DNA of 36,733 nt, from contig JACPRK010000035.1 of NCBI GenBank assembly GCA_016190005.1, forward strand, positions 1-36,733, given 5' to 3'. Made by a program: the position numbers and the translations under genes. The DNA is from Candidatus Wallbacteria bacterium. Its GTDB lineage: Bacteria > Muiribacteriota > UBA6191 > JACPRK01. The notes below the pieces were generated by a model, which saw only the letters and a program-made list of their open reading frames with translations, ran no database searches and was not told the DNA's origin. Positions 8,073 through 16,732 of this stretch are shown here, piece after piece. Numbering within the stretch: position 1 is the stretch's first letter; the number at the start of each line of letters is the position of its first letter.

Positions 8073-9155
8073 ATGGGTCACAACAGCCAAAACCTCAAGC
8101 TCGGCGTCTCCAGGGAGCTCTTCGACCTCCTGCTGATCGCGTGCGCCTTGTTGCTCTTCCTGAACGTCGTGGTCGCTCTCATCTTCCTGGACAGCAACCA
8201 GGAGGTCTACCTGGGCATCCGCAAGGAGGGCTTCCGGATGGCAGCCTGCTGGGTGCTCCTGCTCGCCATCGTGCTCGCCTCCAGCTACATGCGCGAACAG
8301 CGCTTCCTCCTGCTCGTCATGTGCGCGCTGCTGGGCTGGGGAATCCAGGAGATCGGCTTCTGGCGAGCGCAGGCCCAGGGCGCACAGCTCTCGCGCTTCG
8401 AGCTCGTCACCTCCGTCGCCTCCGTCTACTTCGCCCTGCCCTGCTTCATCGTTCTGCTGGTCTCGACCAAGGTCGACAATCTCTGGAGCACCCTTGAAAA
8501 GGAACGGTTGCGTCACCAGAAGCTCTCCTCCGAGGCGAGCAAGCTCGTCGATCTCCTCCGCAAGAGCAAGGAGGTCAAGGCAGATCAGGAGGTCGGGGAT
8601 GACGAAGCCACCCTCGGCCGGCGCCGCGCCACCTTCGAGATGGCCCAGGAGATGTATCTGGAGCTCGTCAACCTGAAAACCCGGCGCGACGCCAACGCGT
8701 TTCTCGAGCGACTCTTCGCGGGCAAGCTCGCTTTCGCACAGGGGTTCGTCCTGGAGACGCCTGACGAGGGCCGCGAGCTCAAGGTGCGAAACGTCTGGGG
8801 CTTCCTGGCTCCTCAAGAAAAGGTCGACCGGCTCCTGGCCGACTTCAAGGACAGGGAGCTCTCGATGTGGGTCCTCGACCGCAAGGAGTGGCTCGACTCG
8901 GAGAGAATCCGGAAGCAGCCGAATCTCTTCGAAGCCGCCGACCGCTTCAACTCGCAGCTCTTCGGCCTCGAGCGCGTCATCCCGGTAGTCAGTCAGGGAC
9001 GAACCGTGAACGTCATCTACCTGGGCGAGCAGTCGCCCCAGGCGCCGGTCCCCTTCGACCACGCACTGCTCGAGCCGCTCCTGGTTGGGCTGGGCCTCGT
9101 TCTGGCCAAGCTGACCGGCAAAAAGGGCGCTCGACAGTTCGCCACGTTCGGCTAG
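8073..9155 (+). CDS. Four-helix membrane protein with degenerate GAF-like domain
   Basis: 360 residues. Predicted helices lie at about 17-39, 54-72, 77-93 and 110-131. A charged coiled coil follows (~135-175), then an α/β region (~185-350) that looks like a divergent GAF domain. The ATG is 1 nt past the preceding stop, so translation is probably coupled. It has the same architecture as its upstream neighbour and as the front half of the cyclase, suggesting duplicated sensor halves that may pair in the membrane. No catalytic motif is seen. Its stop overlaps the end of the convergent psuG by 4 nt, which leaves no room for a terminator between them. Confidence 0.7.
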   Translation: MGHNSQNLKLGVSRELFDLLLIACALLLFLNVVVALIFLDSNQEVYLGIRKEGFRMAACWVLLLAIVLASSYMREQRFLLLVMCALLGWGIQEIGFWRAQAQGAQLSRFELVTSVASVYFALPCFIVLLVSTKVDNLWSTLEKERLRHQKLSSEASKLVDLLRKSKEVKADQEVGDDEATLGRRRATFEMAQEMYLELVNLKTRRDANAFLERLFAGKLAFAQGFVLETPDEGRELKVRNVWGFLAPQEKVDRLLADFKDRELSMWVLDRKEWLDSERIRKQPNLFEAADRFNSQLFGLERVIPVVSQGRTVNVIYLGEQSPQAPVPFDHALLEPLLVGLGLVLAKLTGKKGARQFATFG

Positions 9156-10075
9156 CCGGCAAGTTCCAGCCGGACGAGCGCCGCCGCGAGCGCTCCGGCA
9201 GCCGCGGCATTGCCTACGAGCAGCGCTCGATTCGCGGCCACGGTCCTTCCTCCGCTCAGCTCGGCCAGCCGCGAAAGCACCCAGGGAGTGCGCTCTCGGC
9301 CTCGAACCCCTCTCGCCCGAGATTCTGTCTCCGCTCGATGAATCCACTCCGAGACCACCGAGCGCTCCAGCGCAGCCCCCGCAGATACCGGGTTGCCCAC
9401 TAGCACCGCTCCGGGCAGGCCCAGACGACGCTGCTCGGCGGCCACCGAAGCCGCCTCTTCGATCGAAGCGACCGGGCGGACCCGATAGCCGGAGTCGCGG
9501 GAGTAAAAAAGCGGAAACTCGCCGGTCCCGAGCCCGATGACGCACACGCCCGCTGCCTCGAGCAACTCCAACGTCTTGGGGACGTCCAGGATCGCCTTGG
9601 CGCCGGAGCTGACGACGGCCACGGGGTACCGGGCCAGTGCGGCGATGTCCGCCGAGATGTCGAAGTCTTCCGTCACGCCGGGATGGACCCCGCCGATTCC
9701 GCCCGTCGCAAAGACCCGGCAGCCGCCCGCGTGCGCCAGCGCCAGCGTGGCAGCCACTGTTGTCGCACCTGCCGCTCCGCGCGCTGCGATCCAGGCCAGG
9801 TCCGCCAGCGAAGCCTTCTCGCATCCGGCCTGGGCAGCAAGCCGCTCCACATCCCGCTTGGCGAGCCCCAAGCGCGGCTTGCCGTCCAGGATCGCCGTCC
9901 CCGCAGGCACCGCGCCCTCGCTGCGCACGGCTCGCTCCATCTCGTTGTACGTCTCCAGGTTCAGAGGCGGCGGCAGCCCAAAGGACAGTAACGCCGACTC
10001 CAGGGCCACGACCGGCCGCCGCTCCAAGAGGGCGGTTTCGACCTCCTCGCTGACAATCAGAGCTTCCGACCTCAT
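9152..10075 (-). CDS. psuG: Pseudouridine-5'-phosphate glycosidase
   Basis: 307 residues, full length for PsuG. The family reversibly cleaves the C-C glycosidic bond of pseudouridine 5'-phosphate, giving uracil and ribose 5-phosphate. VALES with E26, the GATTVAAT loop, FATGGIGGVH, FDISADI and SSGAK with the Schiff-base lysine K160 are all present, as are NPV near 230 and the late TPWVL..LAELSGG block. It starts 4 nt after the psuK stop, so kinase and glycosidase are co-translated. Family, motifs and partner gene all agree. Confidence 0.95.
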   Translation of the reverse strand: MRSEALIVSEEVETALLERRPVVALESALLSFGLPPPLNLETYNEMERAVRSEGAVPAGTAILDGKPRLGLAKRDVERLAAQAGCEKASLADLAWIAARGAAGATTVAATLALAHAGGCRVFATGGIGGVHPGVTEDFDISADIAALARYPVAVVSSGAKAILDVPKTLELLEAAGVCVIGLGTGEFPLFYSRDSGYRVRPVASIEEAASVAAEQRRLGLPGAVLVGNPVSAGAALERSVVSEWIHRAETESRARGVRGRERTPWVLSRLAELSGGRTVAANRALLVGNAAAAGALAAALVRLELAG

Positions 10076-10079
10076 GCGC

Positions 10080-11108
10080 TCAGCACTCCTCCACAGTCAT
10101 CGTCCCCACCAGTCTCTCCACGGCCTCACGCCTCAGCTCCGGCGGCGAGCTCTGCGTGGTCCCCAGGGCGATCCGGCCGGCCGCGCCCGCCGCCCGGAGC
10201 GCGTCGGCCCAGCAAACTCCGCGGGAGCTGGCGTCCAGGAAACCTGCCAGAAAGGCGTCTCCCGCCCCCGCCGCGTCGACGGCCACCTGAGGAGCGTGGC
10301 GCAACCTCCACCGCCGGCCTCCGGCGGCGAGGAGGGCCCCCGCGGCCCCGAGCGTGATAAGTGCGGCCCGCGCTCCTCGGTCCAGGAGCCGGGCCAGCGC
10401 GTCGAACGTACGGGCTTCTCCCGTGCCCACAGCGTTAGTCAGCCCGCAAAGCTCCCACGAGTTGCCCTTCACCAGGTGTGCTCCTGCCACCTGGCTCAGT
10501 CGATCCTTGCGCCGCGCGCAGGCGGCTGCCTCGAAGCAGATCCACGCCCCGGTGCGGGCGGCTTCGTCCCTCACCGCCGCGAGAGTCTCGGGCATCAGCG
10601 CCAGCTCTGCGACAACGGTTCCCGCCCCGGCAATCGCTCCGGCAGCGCGCTCTCGAACGCACGCGGCGTCGAGCGCTCCACGCGCCCTCGTGTCCACGAC
10701 GGCCTCGCGGACCTGCCCGCCCTGTCCCGTGAGGGCCACGAAAAACCCGCTGGAGAGCCCTTCACGGACGACCACTCCAGACACGTCCACCCCGGCGGCG
10801 CTGGTCGCGCTCACCAGGATGCTCCCGGCCAGGTCGTCTCCCACGACAGTCAGCAGAGCCACCTGGGCTCCCAGGCGCGCCAGGTTCTCAGCGATGTTGC
10901 GGCCGCTGCCGCCCGCACAGAGGGTCACTCCCCCGTCCCGACACCGGGCGCCAGGCGTACGCGCGTTCGTCCTGGCCCGAACGTCCAGCAACGCAGTGCC
11001 CACGACCAGAAAGGGCGAGGGGAAGGGACGCGTGGGCGGCACTGCAGCGACGTGCCCTTTCTCGACGCAGGCCTCGCCCGCGCGCCCGCGCGCGAGCCTT
11101 CCGCTCAC
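10080..11108 (-). CDS. psuK: PfkB-family kinase, probable pseudouridine kinase
   Basis: 342 residues. A PfkB/ribokinase fold is shown by GGSGRNIAENLARLGAQV (66-83) and the C-terminal DAAGAGDAFLAG with catalytic D284. The RNIAENLARLG form of the first motif is typical of pseudouridine kinases, and psuG follows directly. The expected reaction is ATP-dependent phosphorylation of pseudouridine at the 5' hydroxyl. The GTG start at 11108 overlaps the response-regulator stop in a GTGA junction, so translation is likely coupled. The first ~30 residues precede the conserved fold; a later start is possible. Confidence 0.88.
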   Translation of the reverse strand: MSGRLARGRAGEACVEKGHVAAVPPTRPFPSPFLVVGTALLDVRARTNARTPGARCRDGGVTLCAGGSGRNIAENLARLGAQVALLTVVGDDLAGSILVSATSAAGVDVSGVVVREGLSSGFFVALTGQGGQVREAVVDTRARGALDAACVRERAAGAIAGAGTVVAELALMPETLAAVRDEAARTGAWICFEAAACARRKDRLSQVAGAHLVKGNSWELCGLTNAVGTGEARTFDALARLLDRGARAALITLGAAGALLAAGGRRWRLRHAPQVAVDAAGAGDAFLAGFLDASSRGVCWADALRAAGAAGRIALGTTQSSPPELRREAVERLVGTMTVEEC

Positions 11109-11530
11109 GTGGCGTCGCGCGAGCCGAGCCGGGAGATGGTCTCCTGGATCTTCGCCATCAGCCGGGACGGGTCGATCGGTTTGATGATGTAGTTCACGGC
11201 GCCCCGCCGGAAGCTCTCGACCGCCGTGTTCACGTCGCTGCGCGCCGTGAGCATGATCACGGGAATCCCGGACGTTTCCGAGTTGCCCTGCAACATGCCG
11301 CAGACCGCCAGCCCGTCCAGGTCGGGCATCATCACGTCCAGCAGAATGACGTCCGGATGCTCTTCCTCGGCAAGACGCAGCGCGTCATGGCCGTTGTTCG
11401 CTTGAAGAACACGGATGCCCGGAACCCGCTCGAGATAGGTTCGTATCAGGAACACGACGTCCGTGTCGTCGTCTACCACCAGGATGGTCGCCGGAGAGAT
11501 TGCCCCCGTCGAATCGTTCTCTGTTATCAC
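11105..11530 (-). CDS. Stand-alone response regulator (receiver domain only)
   Basis: 141 residues, a single CheY-like receiver. Acidic pocket D20/D21, phospho-acceptor D65 (LLDVMMPD), T95 and K117 (KPID) are all present. There is no DNA-binding or enzymatic output domain. I chose the GTG at 11530: the upstream extension to 11674 is unlike the family, and a TATACT hexamer lies 6 nt before this GTG, which would put the transcript start at or beside the start codon. No histidine kinase is encoded nearby. It shares a GTGA overlap with psuK, a surprising link between phosphorelay signalling and pseudouridine breakdown. Confidence 0.9.
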   Translation of the reverse strand: MITENDSTGAISPATILVVDDDTDVVFLIRTYLERVPGIRVLQANNGHDALRLAEEEHPDVILLDVMMPDLDGLAVCGMLQGNSETSGIPVIMLTARSDVNTAVESFRRGAVNYIIKPIDPSRLMAKIQETISRLGSRDAT

Positions 11531-11536
11531 GCAACC

Positions 11537-11542
11537 AGTATA
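11537..11542 (-). promoter_or_regulatory. Candidate -10 element giving a leaderless transcript
   Basis: TATACT on the minus strand lies 6 nt before the GTG of the response regulator. Initiation at the usual distance would begin at or within 1-2 nt of that start codon. The -35 region (TCGGTG at 17 bp) is poor. The position rules out an SD-containing leader if this is the true promoter. Confidence 0.45.
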
Positions 11543-11589
11543 CCGCGGGCGACGGGCCCCACCGAAGTGACCACAATCACCATTTTGTC

Positions 11590-11618
11590 TTGTCCGGCGG
11601 CCCGCGAGGAGGTAAAAT
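11590..11618 (+). promoter_or_regulatory. Candidate σ70 promoter of the XRE gene
   Basis: TTGTCC and TAAAAT are separated by exactly 17 bp. Transcription would start near 11625, giving a leader of about 145 nt before the TTG start at 11772. The opposite strand carries the response-regulator promoter, so this is a divergent control region where the XRE protein could bind. Confidence 0.45.
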
Positions 11619-11758
11619 GGGCCCGTCTGGTATCCCCGGCGACCCTCGAAGTCAGGCTCGGGCGGGCGGCCCAAGACGGGCTTCGGTAGAGCCGGCCTAC
11701 CGCAAGGTTGCAGTCGGCGGCTTCCGTCAACGGTCGCACCGGGTCATTCCCGGCTGTC

Positions 11759-11764
11759 AGGAGG
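11759..11764 (+). promoter_or_regulatory. Shine-Dalgarno supporting a TTG start
   Basis: AGGAGG lies 7 nt before the TTG at 11772. It decides this non-ATG start for the XRE regulator. No ATG in frame lies near the beginning of the domain. Confidence 0.75.
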
Positions 11765-11771
11765 ACGACCC

Positions 11772-12161
11772 TTGCTTCTCAAGGAGTTGGTGAAGGCCCT
11801 GCGGGAAAAGAAGGGCTGGAAGCAAGTAGACCTTGCCGAACGGCTCTCCGTCTCGCAGAACTACGTCAGCAAGATCGAGCTCGGAACGGCGCTTCCCCGC
11901 TCCAAAGGCTTCAGGGAGAAGCTGGCCAAGGCGCTCGATGCTCCCGAGCACCTGTTGCACGAGGCCCACGCGCTCTCCAAGCTCGACGCGGAAGAGTGGC
12001 GAGCCTTCCAACAGTCGCTGAATCGCGGCATCGTCCGCCAGCAGCGTGATTCGCTGTTGAGCCCGCAGGAGCGCGCACTTCTGCTGCAGTTCGGCCGCCT
12101 CAATAAGCGGGAACGGACCGAAGTGCTGGCCTTTCTCACTTTCAAGTGCGCCAGCGCATGA
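11772..12161 (+). CDS. XRE-family helix-turn-helix regulator
   Basis: 129 residues. An N-terminal XRE/Cro-type HTH (1-58) contains the typical KGWKQVDLAERLSVSQNYVSKIELG core. The C-terminal part is helical (~65-125) and of unknown function. TTG start with AGGAGG at good spacing. It is divergent from the response regulator/psu operon and could regulate that operon or itself; this is inference from position only. No toxin or phage gene lies beside it, so a mobile-element origin is not indicated. Confidence 0.85.
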   Translation: MLLKELVKALREKKGWKQVDLAERLSVSQNYVSKIELGTALPRSKGFREKLAKALDAPEHLLHEAHALSKLDAEEWRAFQQSLNRGIVRQQRDSLLSPQERALLLQFGRLNKRERTEVLAFLTFKCASA

Positions 12162-12245
12162 CCGCCGTGCCTTGCGAGGCCGGCACCCAGCCCTGCAGGC
12201 GCGCCGGTCCGAAGAACAGCGTTCCCCGGGCGGTCGATTTGGACC

Positions 12246-12584
12246 TTACTCCTTTGGGGGAACAGCCTCGGCTTCCGAGTCCTTTTGCTCAGCGGCGCCG
12301 ACGGTTGAATCCTTCCCTGCAGTCTTCAGCCCCTCGACGTAGTTGAGGCGCAAGTTCGTGAGCTCCGTCTCCAGCAGCGTCGCCTCGCGCGAAGTCAGGC
12401 GGCCCTCGGTCCTGTCCTTGAGCGCTCCCAAGGTGTCGATGAAGTAACGCGCCCCCGCGAGGTCGATCTCCTCCTTGCCGGTCACGGGATTCGTGCGCTT
12501 GCCCAGAAGCACCCAGGCGTTCTCCGTCAACATCATGATGAGCTTCATCATCAGAAGCTCTTGCTCCTGCTCGATGCCAGCCAT
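12246..12584 (-). CDS. DUF1844 family protein
   Basis: 112 residues from the ATG at 12584. The DUF1844 pattern is clear: a Met-rich N-terminal helix (LLMMKLIMML), ..AWVLLGKRTNPVTGKEEIDL, then ARYFIDTLGALKDRTEGRLTSREATLLETELTNLR-type helices ending in YVEGL. The Glu/Ala-rich tail is not conserved. Function unknown. Start: the 12584 ATG has GAGG 5 nt upstream. An ATG at 12602 overlaps the rpoD stop as ATGA and would add six residues; either may be used. It lies directly behind rpoD. Confidence 0.8.
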   Translation of the reverse strand: MAGIEQEQELLMMKLIMMLTENAWVLLGKRTNPVTGKEEIDLAGARYFIDTLGALKDRTEGRLTSREATLLETELTNLRLNYVEGLKTAGKDSTVGAAEQKDSEAEAVPPKE

Positions 12585-12598
12585 CGAAACCTCACCTC

Positions 12599-14353
12599 TC
12601 ATTCCAGATAGAACTCCCGGAGCTTCTTGCTCCGGCTCGGATGGCGCAACCGCCGGAGCGCCTTCGCCTCGATCTGACGAATGCGCTCACGGGTCACTCC
12701 GAAGCGATGACCCACCTGTTCGAGCGTCATCGGCCAGCCGTTGTCGAGCCCGAACCGGTATCGAATGACCTCGTTTTCTCGATCAGACAGACTCTCCAGC
12801 ACTTCTCCGATTTGCTCCTTGAGGATGTTGCGGTTGGTCGCCTCGTGCGGGGCAATGGCGTTCTGGTCCTTCACGAAGTCGCCCAGGCTGCTGTCGGACG
12901 AATCGCTGCCCAGCGGCGTAGCCAAAGAGATCGGGTGAGTCGCCGAGCGATAGGCGTCCTTGATCTTCTCGACGGTCAACCCTAGCTCTCGGGAGATCTC
13001 TTCGTGCGACGGCTCCCGGCCCAGCTGCTGGGTCAGGATGCGCGCCGTCTTTTTCACCTTGGCAATCGTCTCGTTCATGTGAACGGGAACTCGAATCGTG
13101 CGCGCCTGGTCAGCTATGGCTCGCGTGATCGCCTGACGAATCCACCAGATGGCGTAGGTGCTGAACTTGAATCCCTTGTTGTAGCGGAACTTTTCGACGG
13201 CTCGGATGAGGCCCTGGTTACCCTCCTGGAGCAGGTCCAGGAAGCTCAGCCCCCGCCGGGTGTACTTCTTGGCGACGCTCACAACGAGGCGCAGGTTTGC
13301 CTCGATGAGCTTCGCCTGAGCAGTGCGATCGTTGGCCTCGATCCGCTTGGCGAGCTCTACTTCTTCCTCGGCCGTCAGGAGCGGGACGTTGCCGATCTCC
13401 TGCAGGTAGGCCTTCAGCGAGTCGTCGTAGCGCACATCGTCGGCGGCTTCGTCGACGACGGCCATCTCGTCGTGTTCCTGACTGGCGATGACTGGCTGCT
13501 CTTCACGGTCCACGACGCTGATGCCGCGCTCGTTCAAGGTCCCGACGATCTCCTCCATCTGCTCGGGAGACAGGTTGTCCGGCAAGTCCTCGTTGATCTC
13601 GGTGAACGCCAGATATCCCTGCTGCTCACCCTTCTTGAGCAACCGCTCTATGACGGCGCCCGTGGCTCCGTCTTCGGAGATGTCCTCGTGCTCGGGAGCT
13701 ACGACGGCTCCGGGCATCGAGTCGAGCGAGCGGATGACCTCGTCCTCTCCGATGTCGTCCACCTCGACTTCGGGTTCCTCGAGCGTAGTGGTTTGAACGA
13801 CGGACTTGTTCAACACGCGAATCGTCGACGGTTCACTTTCCGGCAAAGGCGTATCCTCCGAGTGTGTACGAATGCTGACGATCGAAGGCGAGGTCCGCTT
13901 CACCGGCTTCGCCGCTGCGGCGCCGGATGGCCTGGAGCGGCCCTCCCCCGAGGGTCTGGAATCCGGAGCGGCGGCCTTCGGCGATGGCTTCATCGCTTCT
14001 ACGCTCGCCTTGCCGGCTTTCTTGGGGCTCGGCCGCTCGGACCGCGCCGGCTTCGCCTTCGGGGCTGCAGCCGAAGAGGCCTTCTTGGAGACGGCTGGCC
14101 GGCCCGGCGGGTGCGGGGCTGTTCGCTTGACAGGACCGACCGAGCGCACCTTGGCCAGCTTCAGTACCGACTTCTCGGCCTTTGAGCGGCTAACGTGCGC
14201 GCCCGCCTTGCTCTTGGGCGCACCTGGGACTTTCTTGTTGGCGGCGGTCGAGGGCGTCGGCTTGCGCGCCGGCGTCAGCCGGGTGTCTGCCTTGCTGCTT
14301 CCAGGATTCTTCTTGGTAGGTATTTTCGGCTTCGGCTTTTGGACATGCGGCAT
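12599..14353 (-). CDS. rpoD: Primary sigma factor with long basic N-terminal tail
   Basis: 584 residues. Residues 1-155 are a Lys/Ala/Pro/Ser-rich low-complexity tail with histone-H1-like SPKKA and PKAAAP elements. Then come region 1.1 (~231-285), region 1.2 (~310-345, [24 protein letters not shown]-type), region 2 (~346-420 with [17 protein letters not shown] and [12 protein letters not shown]), region 3 (~425-495) and region 4 (~510-575 with [29 protein letters not shown]). The large non-conserved insert of E. coli σ70 is missing. It directs housekeeping transcription. The start at 14353 is chosen because longer frames would overlap divergent secG and do not look like protein. Its SD (GGAG, 10 nt before ATG) lies in a small hairpin. 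Confidence 0.95.
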   Translation of the reverse strand: MPHVQKPKPKIPTKKNPGSSKADTRLTPARKPTPSTAANKKVPGAPKSKAGAHVSRSKAEKSVLKLAKVRSVGPVKRTAPHPPGRPAVSKKASSAAAPKAKPARSERPSPKKAGKASVEAMKPSPKAAAPDSRPSGEGRSRPSGAAAAKPVKRTSPSIVSIRTHSEDTPLPESEPSTIRVLNKSVVQTTTLEEPEVEVDDIGEDEVIRSLDSMPGAVVAPEHEDISEDGATGAVIERLLKKGEQQGYLAFTEINEDLPDNLSPEQMEEIVGTLNERGISVVDREEQPVIASQEHDEMAVVDEAADDVRYDDSLKAYLQEIGNVPLLTAEEEVELAKRIEANDRTAQAKLIEANLRLVVSVAKKYTRRGLSFLDLLQEGNQGLIRAVEKFRYNKGFKFSTYAIWWIRQAITRAIADQARTIRVPVHMNETIAKVKKTARILTQQLGREPSHEEISRELGLTVEKIKDAYRSATHPISLATPLGSDSSDSSLGDFVKDQNAIAPHEATNRNILKEQIGEVLESLSDRENEVIRYRFGLDNGWPMTLEQVGHRFGVTRERIRQIEAKALRRLRHPSRSKKLREFYLE

Positions 14354-14354
14354 A

Positions 14355-14369
14355 TCGGAGCATCTCCGA
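14355..14369 (-). promoter_or_regulatory. Hairpin covering the rpoD ribosome binding site
   Basis: Minus-strand TCGGAG-ATG-CTCCGA forms a 6-bp stem with a 3-nt loop, ending one nucleotide before the rpoD ATG. The only SD-like sequence (GGAG) is in the stem, so folding could limit translation. A regulatory role is inference. Confidence 0.35.
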
Positions 14370-14556
14370 GACCCGGGAAAGGCCTGCTTTCGAGCTTGGT
14401 TGTCATAGAAGAGGCGCGTCTTCTCACCATGAAGTCGGGAGGACCACGCGGCAACCCGCAGGTTCAGCATACCGGCGTCTGCAAGCGAAATCAAGCGGAC
14501 CCAACCCGGCGCCGGCTCGCGACCGACAACGCTCCACTCCCAGTAGGCTCCGCTCC

Positions 14557-14586
14557 TTGACTTGCGCCTCGCAAGCGTGGTATTGA
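14557..14586 (+). promoter_or_regulatory. Possible secG promoter
   Basis: TTGACT at 14557-14562 is a near-consensus -35. The best -10 at 18 bp, TATTGA, is poor. It is placed sensibly in the 270-bp divergent region between rpoD and secG, about 30 nt before the secG start. Confidence 0.3.
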
Positions 14587-14623
14587 TGTCCCACTCAGTT
14601 TTGCTCCAATCGGAGGTAGCTCG

Positions 14624-14935
14624 GTGCACGCGTTTGTTCTTTCTCTCCATTACATCTTCTGCATCGCGATGATCGTCATCGTCCTGCTCCAGGCCGATCA
14701 GGGCGAAGGGCTTTCTGGCGCCTTCGGGGGCGGCGCCTCCAGCGCCATCTTCGGAAAGCGCGGTGCCACGGGATTCGTTGCCAAGGTGACGACGGGGGCG
14801 GCCATTGCCTTCATGCTCACTTCATTCGTCTTGACCTGGATGGCATCCAAGGATCTGATCGAGAGAGACTACAAGGCCCCCACGGGAATCCCATCGGGCG
14901 GTGGCGAGCTGCCACCGTCACCGGCGGATTTCTGA
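14624..14935 (+). CDS. secG: Preprotein translocase subunit SecG
   Basis: 103 residues. Two membrane helices (about 5-21 and 50-68) flank the diagnostic loop [15 protein letters not shown] and [10 protein letters not shown]. SecG assists SecYE and SecA in moving preproteins across the inner membrane. GTG start at 14624, 6 nt after GGAGGT. The C-terminal tail is Pro/Gly-rich, as is common. It heads a same-strand run through rny and alr, though gaps of 220 nt and 35 nt leave room for separate promoters. Confidence 0.95.
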   Translation: MHAFVLSLHYIFCIAMIVIVLLQADQGEGLSGAFGGGASSAIFGKRGATGFVAKVTTGAAIAFMLTSFVLTWMASKDLIERDYKAPTGIPSGGGELPPSPADF

Positions 14936-15155
14936 GAGGCTTCGCGCGCCCATCGAGAGCCTCCCTCACCCGACGTACTCCGGATTCTGCGGCAAACGCA
15001 GTCCAGGAGCGGTAGAGGATGGCTTCGTCCAAAAGCGCCCGTTCTGATCTCCAAATAGCCGGTACGTCCGGAAACGCCTGGAGCGTGTTGGCGGCGTCCC
15101 GACACCCTGGCGTTTCGTCGTCTGCTCTGACCGAGCGTCCGACGGAGGCTCCCAC

Positions 15156-16697
15156 GTGCTGACACCGGACCTCCTCATCGCCTTGGCTTTCGGTTTCCTC
15201 CTCGGGGCTGTCACAGTAAAGATTCTCGGACGCTACCTGATCGCGTCCACTCTCTCCGCCGCGCGCCAGCAAGCCGACGAAATCCGGGAGACCGCGCGGC
15301 AGGACGCCAAGACCGTCAAGCAGGACAGCCAGCTCAAGGCCAAGGACGAAGCCCAGGCCGCCAGACGCGAGTTCGAGCGCGAGATGAAGAGTCGCCGCCG
15401 CGACGTCGAGGGGCTCGAGGAGCGGCTGGTCTCCAAGGAGACCCGGATCAACCAGAAGCTCGCGGACATCACGAAGAAGGAAACCCGGCTGCGCGACGTC
15501 CTGCGCGTCAACGAGGCTCGGGAGCTGGAGCTCAAGACCGTCCTGGAAGGCCAGAAGGGCCTCCTCGAGCAAATCGGCTCCTACAGCGCCGAGCAGGCCC
15601 GCAACGAGCTGCTGGAACGTATGCGAACCGAGTGCGAGAAGGAGCTCGCCATGCGCTTCCGGGAGTTCGAGACCCGCTTCCAGGAAACGGCCCAGCAGCG
15701 CGCCATGCGCATCCTCACCGACGCAATGGCCCGGTGCAGCGTCGACATGTCGCTCGATCCCCTTGTCAGCGTCGTGCGCCTGCCCCACGACGAAATGAAG
15801 GGCCGCATCATCGGCCGCGAGGGCCGCAACATTCGCGCCTTCGAGCACCTGGCTGGCGTCGACGTCATCGTCGACGACAGCCCGGGTATCGTCGTCCTCA
15901 GCGCCTACAACCCCATGAAGCGCGAGATCGCCCGCGCAGCGATGGAGAAGCTCGTGGCCGACGGCCGCATCCACCCCACCAAGATCGAGCAGGCTCTCGA
16001 GCAGGCCCAGAAGGAGCTGCAGGACACGATCCGAGAAGGCGGAGAGCAGGCCGCTCTGAAGTGCGGCGTCCACGGCTTGAACGACAAGCTCGTCGTGGAG
16101 ATCGGCAAACTCCGGTACAAGGTCACTTCCGGCCAGAACCTCCTGGAGCACTCGATGGAGGTCGCCGAGCTCTCCGGCGTGATCGCCGCGGAGATCGGTG
16201 CGGATGTCGCCCTCTGCAAGCGGGCCGGCCTGCTCCACGACATCGGCAAGCTCTCCGAGGCCGAGGACACCGCCGCCCACGCCGCGCTGGGCGCAGAGCT
16301 CGCCCGGAAGCTGGGCGAACGTGAGCCCATCCCCTCCATCATCGCCGTCCACCACGACGATCCGCTCTCCTCAACCGTCGAGGCAGCCATCGTCCAGCTC
16401 GCCAACCGGATCTCCACTGCCAGGCCCGGCGCCCGAAAGGGAGAACTGGCCACCTTCGTGCGCCGGCTCGGTGACCTCGAGGCCTGCGTCCGCGAGTTCA
16501 CGGGAGTCAGCACGGCCTTCATCCTGCAGTCAGGCCGGGAAGTTCGCGTGCTGGTCCGCCCCGACGAGGTCAGCGACGCCATGAACCAGCGGCTGGCCAG
16601 CGACATCGCCAGAAAGCTCCAGGCCACCGTCGAGTACCCCGGAACCGTCAAGGTCACCGTCATCCGGGAGACCCGCGCCATCGAAATCGCCAAGTAG
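15156..16697 (+). CDS. rny: Ribonuclease Y
   Basis: 513 residues, full length. N-terminal membrane helix (~5-25), long Lys/Glu/Arg coiled coil (~30-190), KH RNA-binding domain with GRIIGREGRNIRAFE (216-230), and an HD domain with H332, H361-D362 (LLHDIGKL) and the HHDD motif. Family role: membrane-anchored endoribonuclease that starts mRNA decay, in place of or alongside RNase E. GTG start at 15156, 7 nt after GGAGG. The 220 nt between secG and rny hold nothing I can identify. alr follows 35 nt downstream. Confidence 0.95.
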   Translation: MLTPDLLIALAFGFLLGAVTVKILGRYLIASTLSAARQQADEIRETARQDAKTVKQDSQLKAKDEAQAARREFEREMKSRRRDVEGLEERLVSKETRINQKLADITKKETRLRDVLRVNEARELELKTVLEGQKGLLEQIGSYSAEQARNELLERMRTECEKELAMRFREFETRFQETAQQRAMRILTDAMARCSVDMSLDPLVSVVRLPHDEMKGRIIGREGRNIRAFEHLAGVDVIVDDSPGIVVLSAYNPMKREIARAAMEKLVADGRIHPTKIEQALEQAQKELQDTIREGGEQAALKCGVHGLNDKLVVEIGKLRYKVTSGQNLLEHSMEVAELSGVIAAEIGADVALCKRAGLLHDIGKLSEAEDTAAHAALGAELARKLGEREPIPSIIAVHHDDPLSSTVEAAIVQLANRISTARPGARKGELATFVRRLGDLEACVREFTGVSTAFILQSGREVRVLVRPDEVSDAMNQRLASDIARKLQATVEYPGTVKVTVIRETRAIEIAK

Positions 16698-16732
16698 TCT
16701 TCCCGCGCGCTCGACAGCGCCCCACCACCGCC

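Noticed and set aside
9537-11192. Long plus-strand frame opposite psuG/psuK
   Set aside because: Ser/Pro/Arg-rich nonsense composition; the minus strand encodes recognisable PsuG and PsuK.
11617-11793. Small ORF with GAGGAGG before its ATG
   Set aside because: The composition looks random and it overlaps the XRE gene start. The TAAAAT before and within its start fits better as a -10 element.
14869-15165. Minus-strand ORF between secG and rny
   Set aside because: No SD, Arg/Ser/Gly-rich, covers the rny start and the secG end; no protein character.
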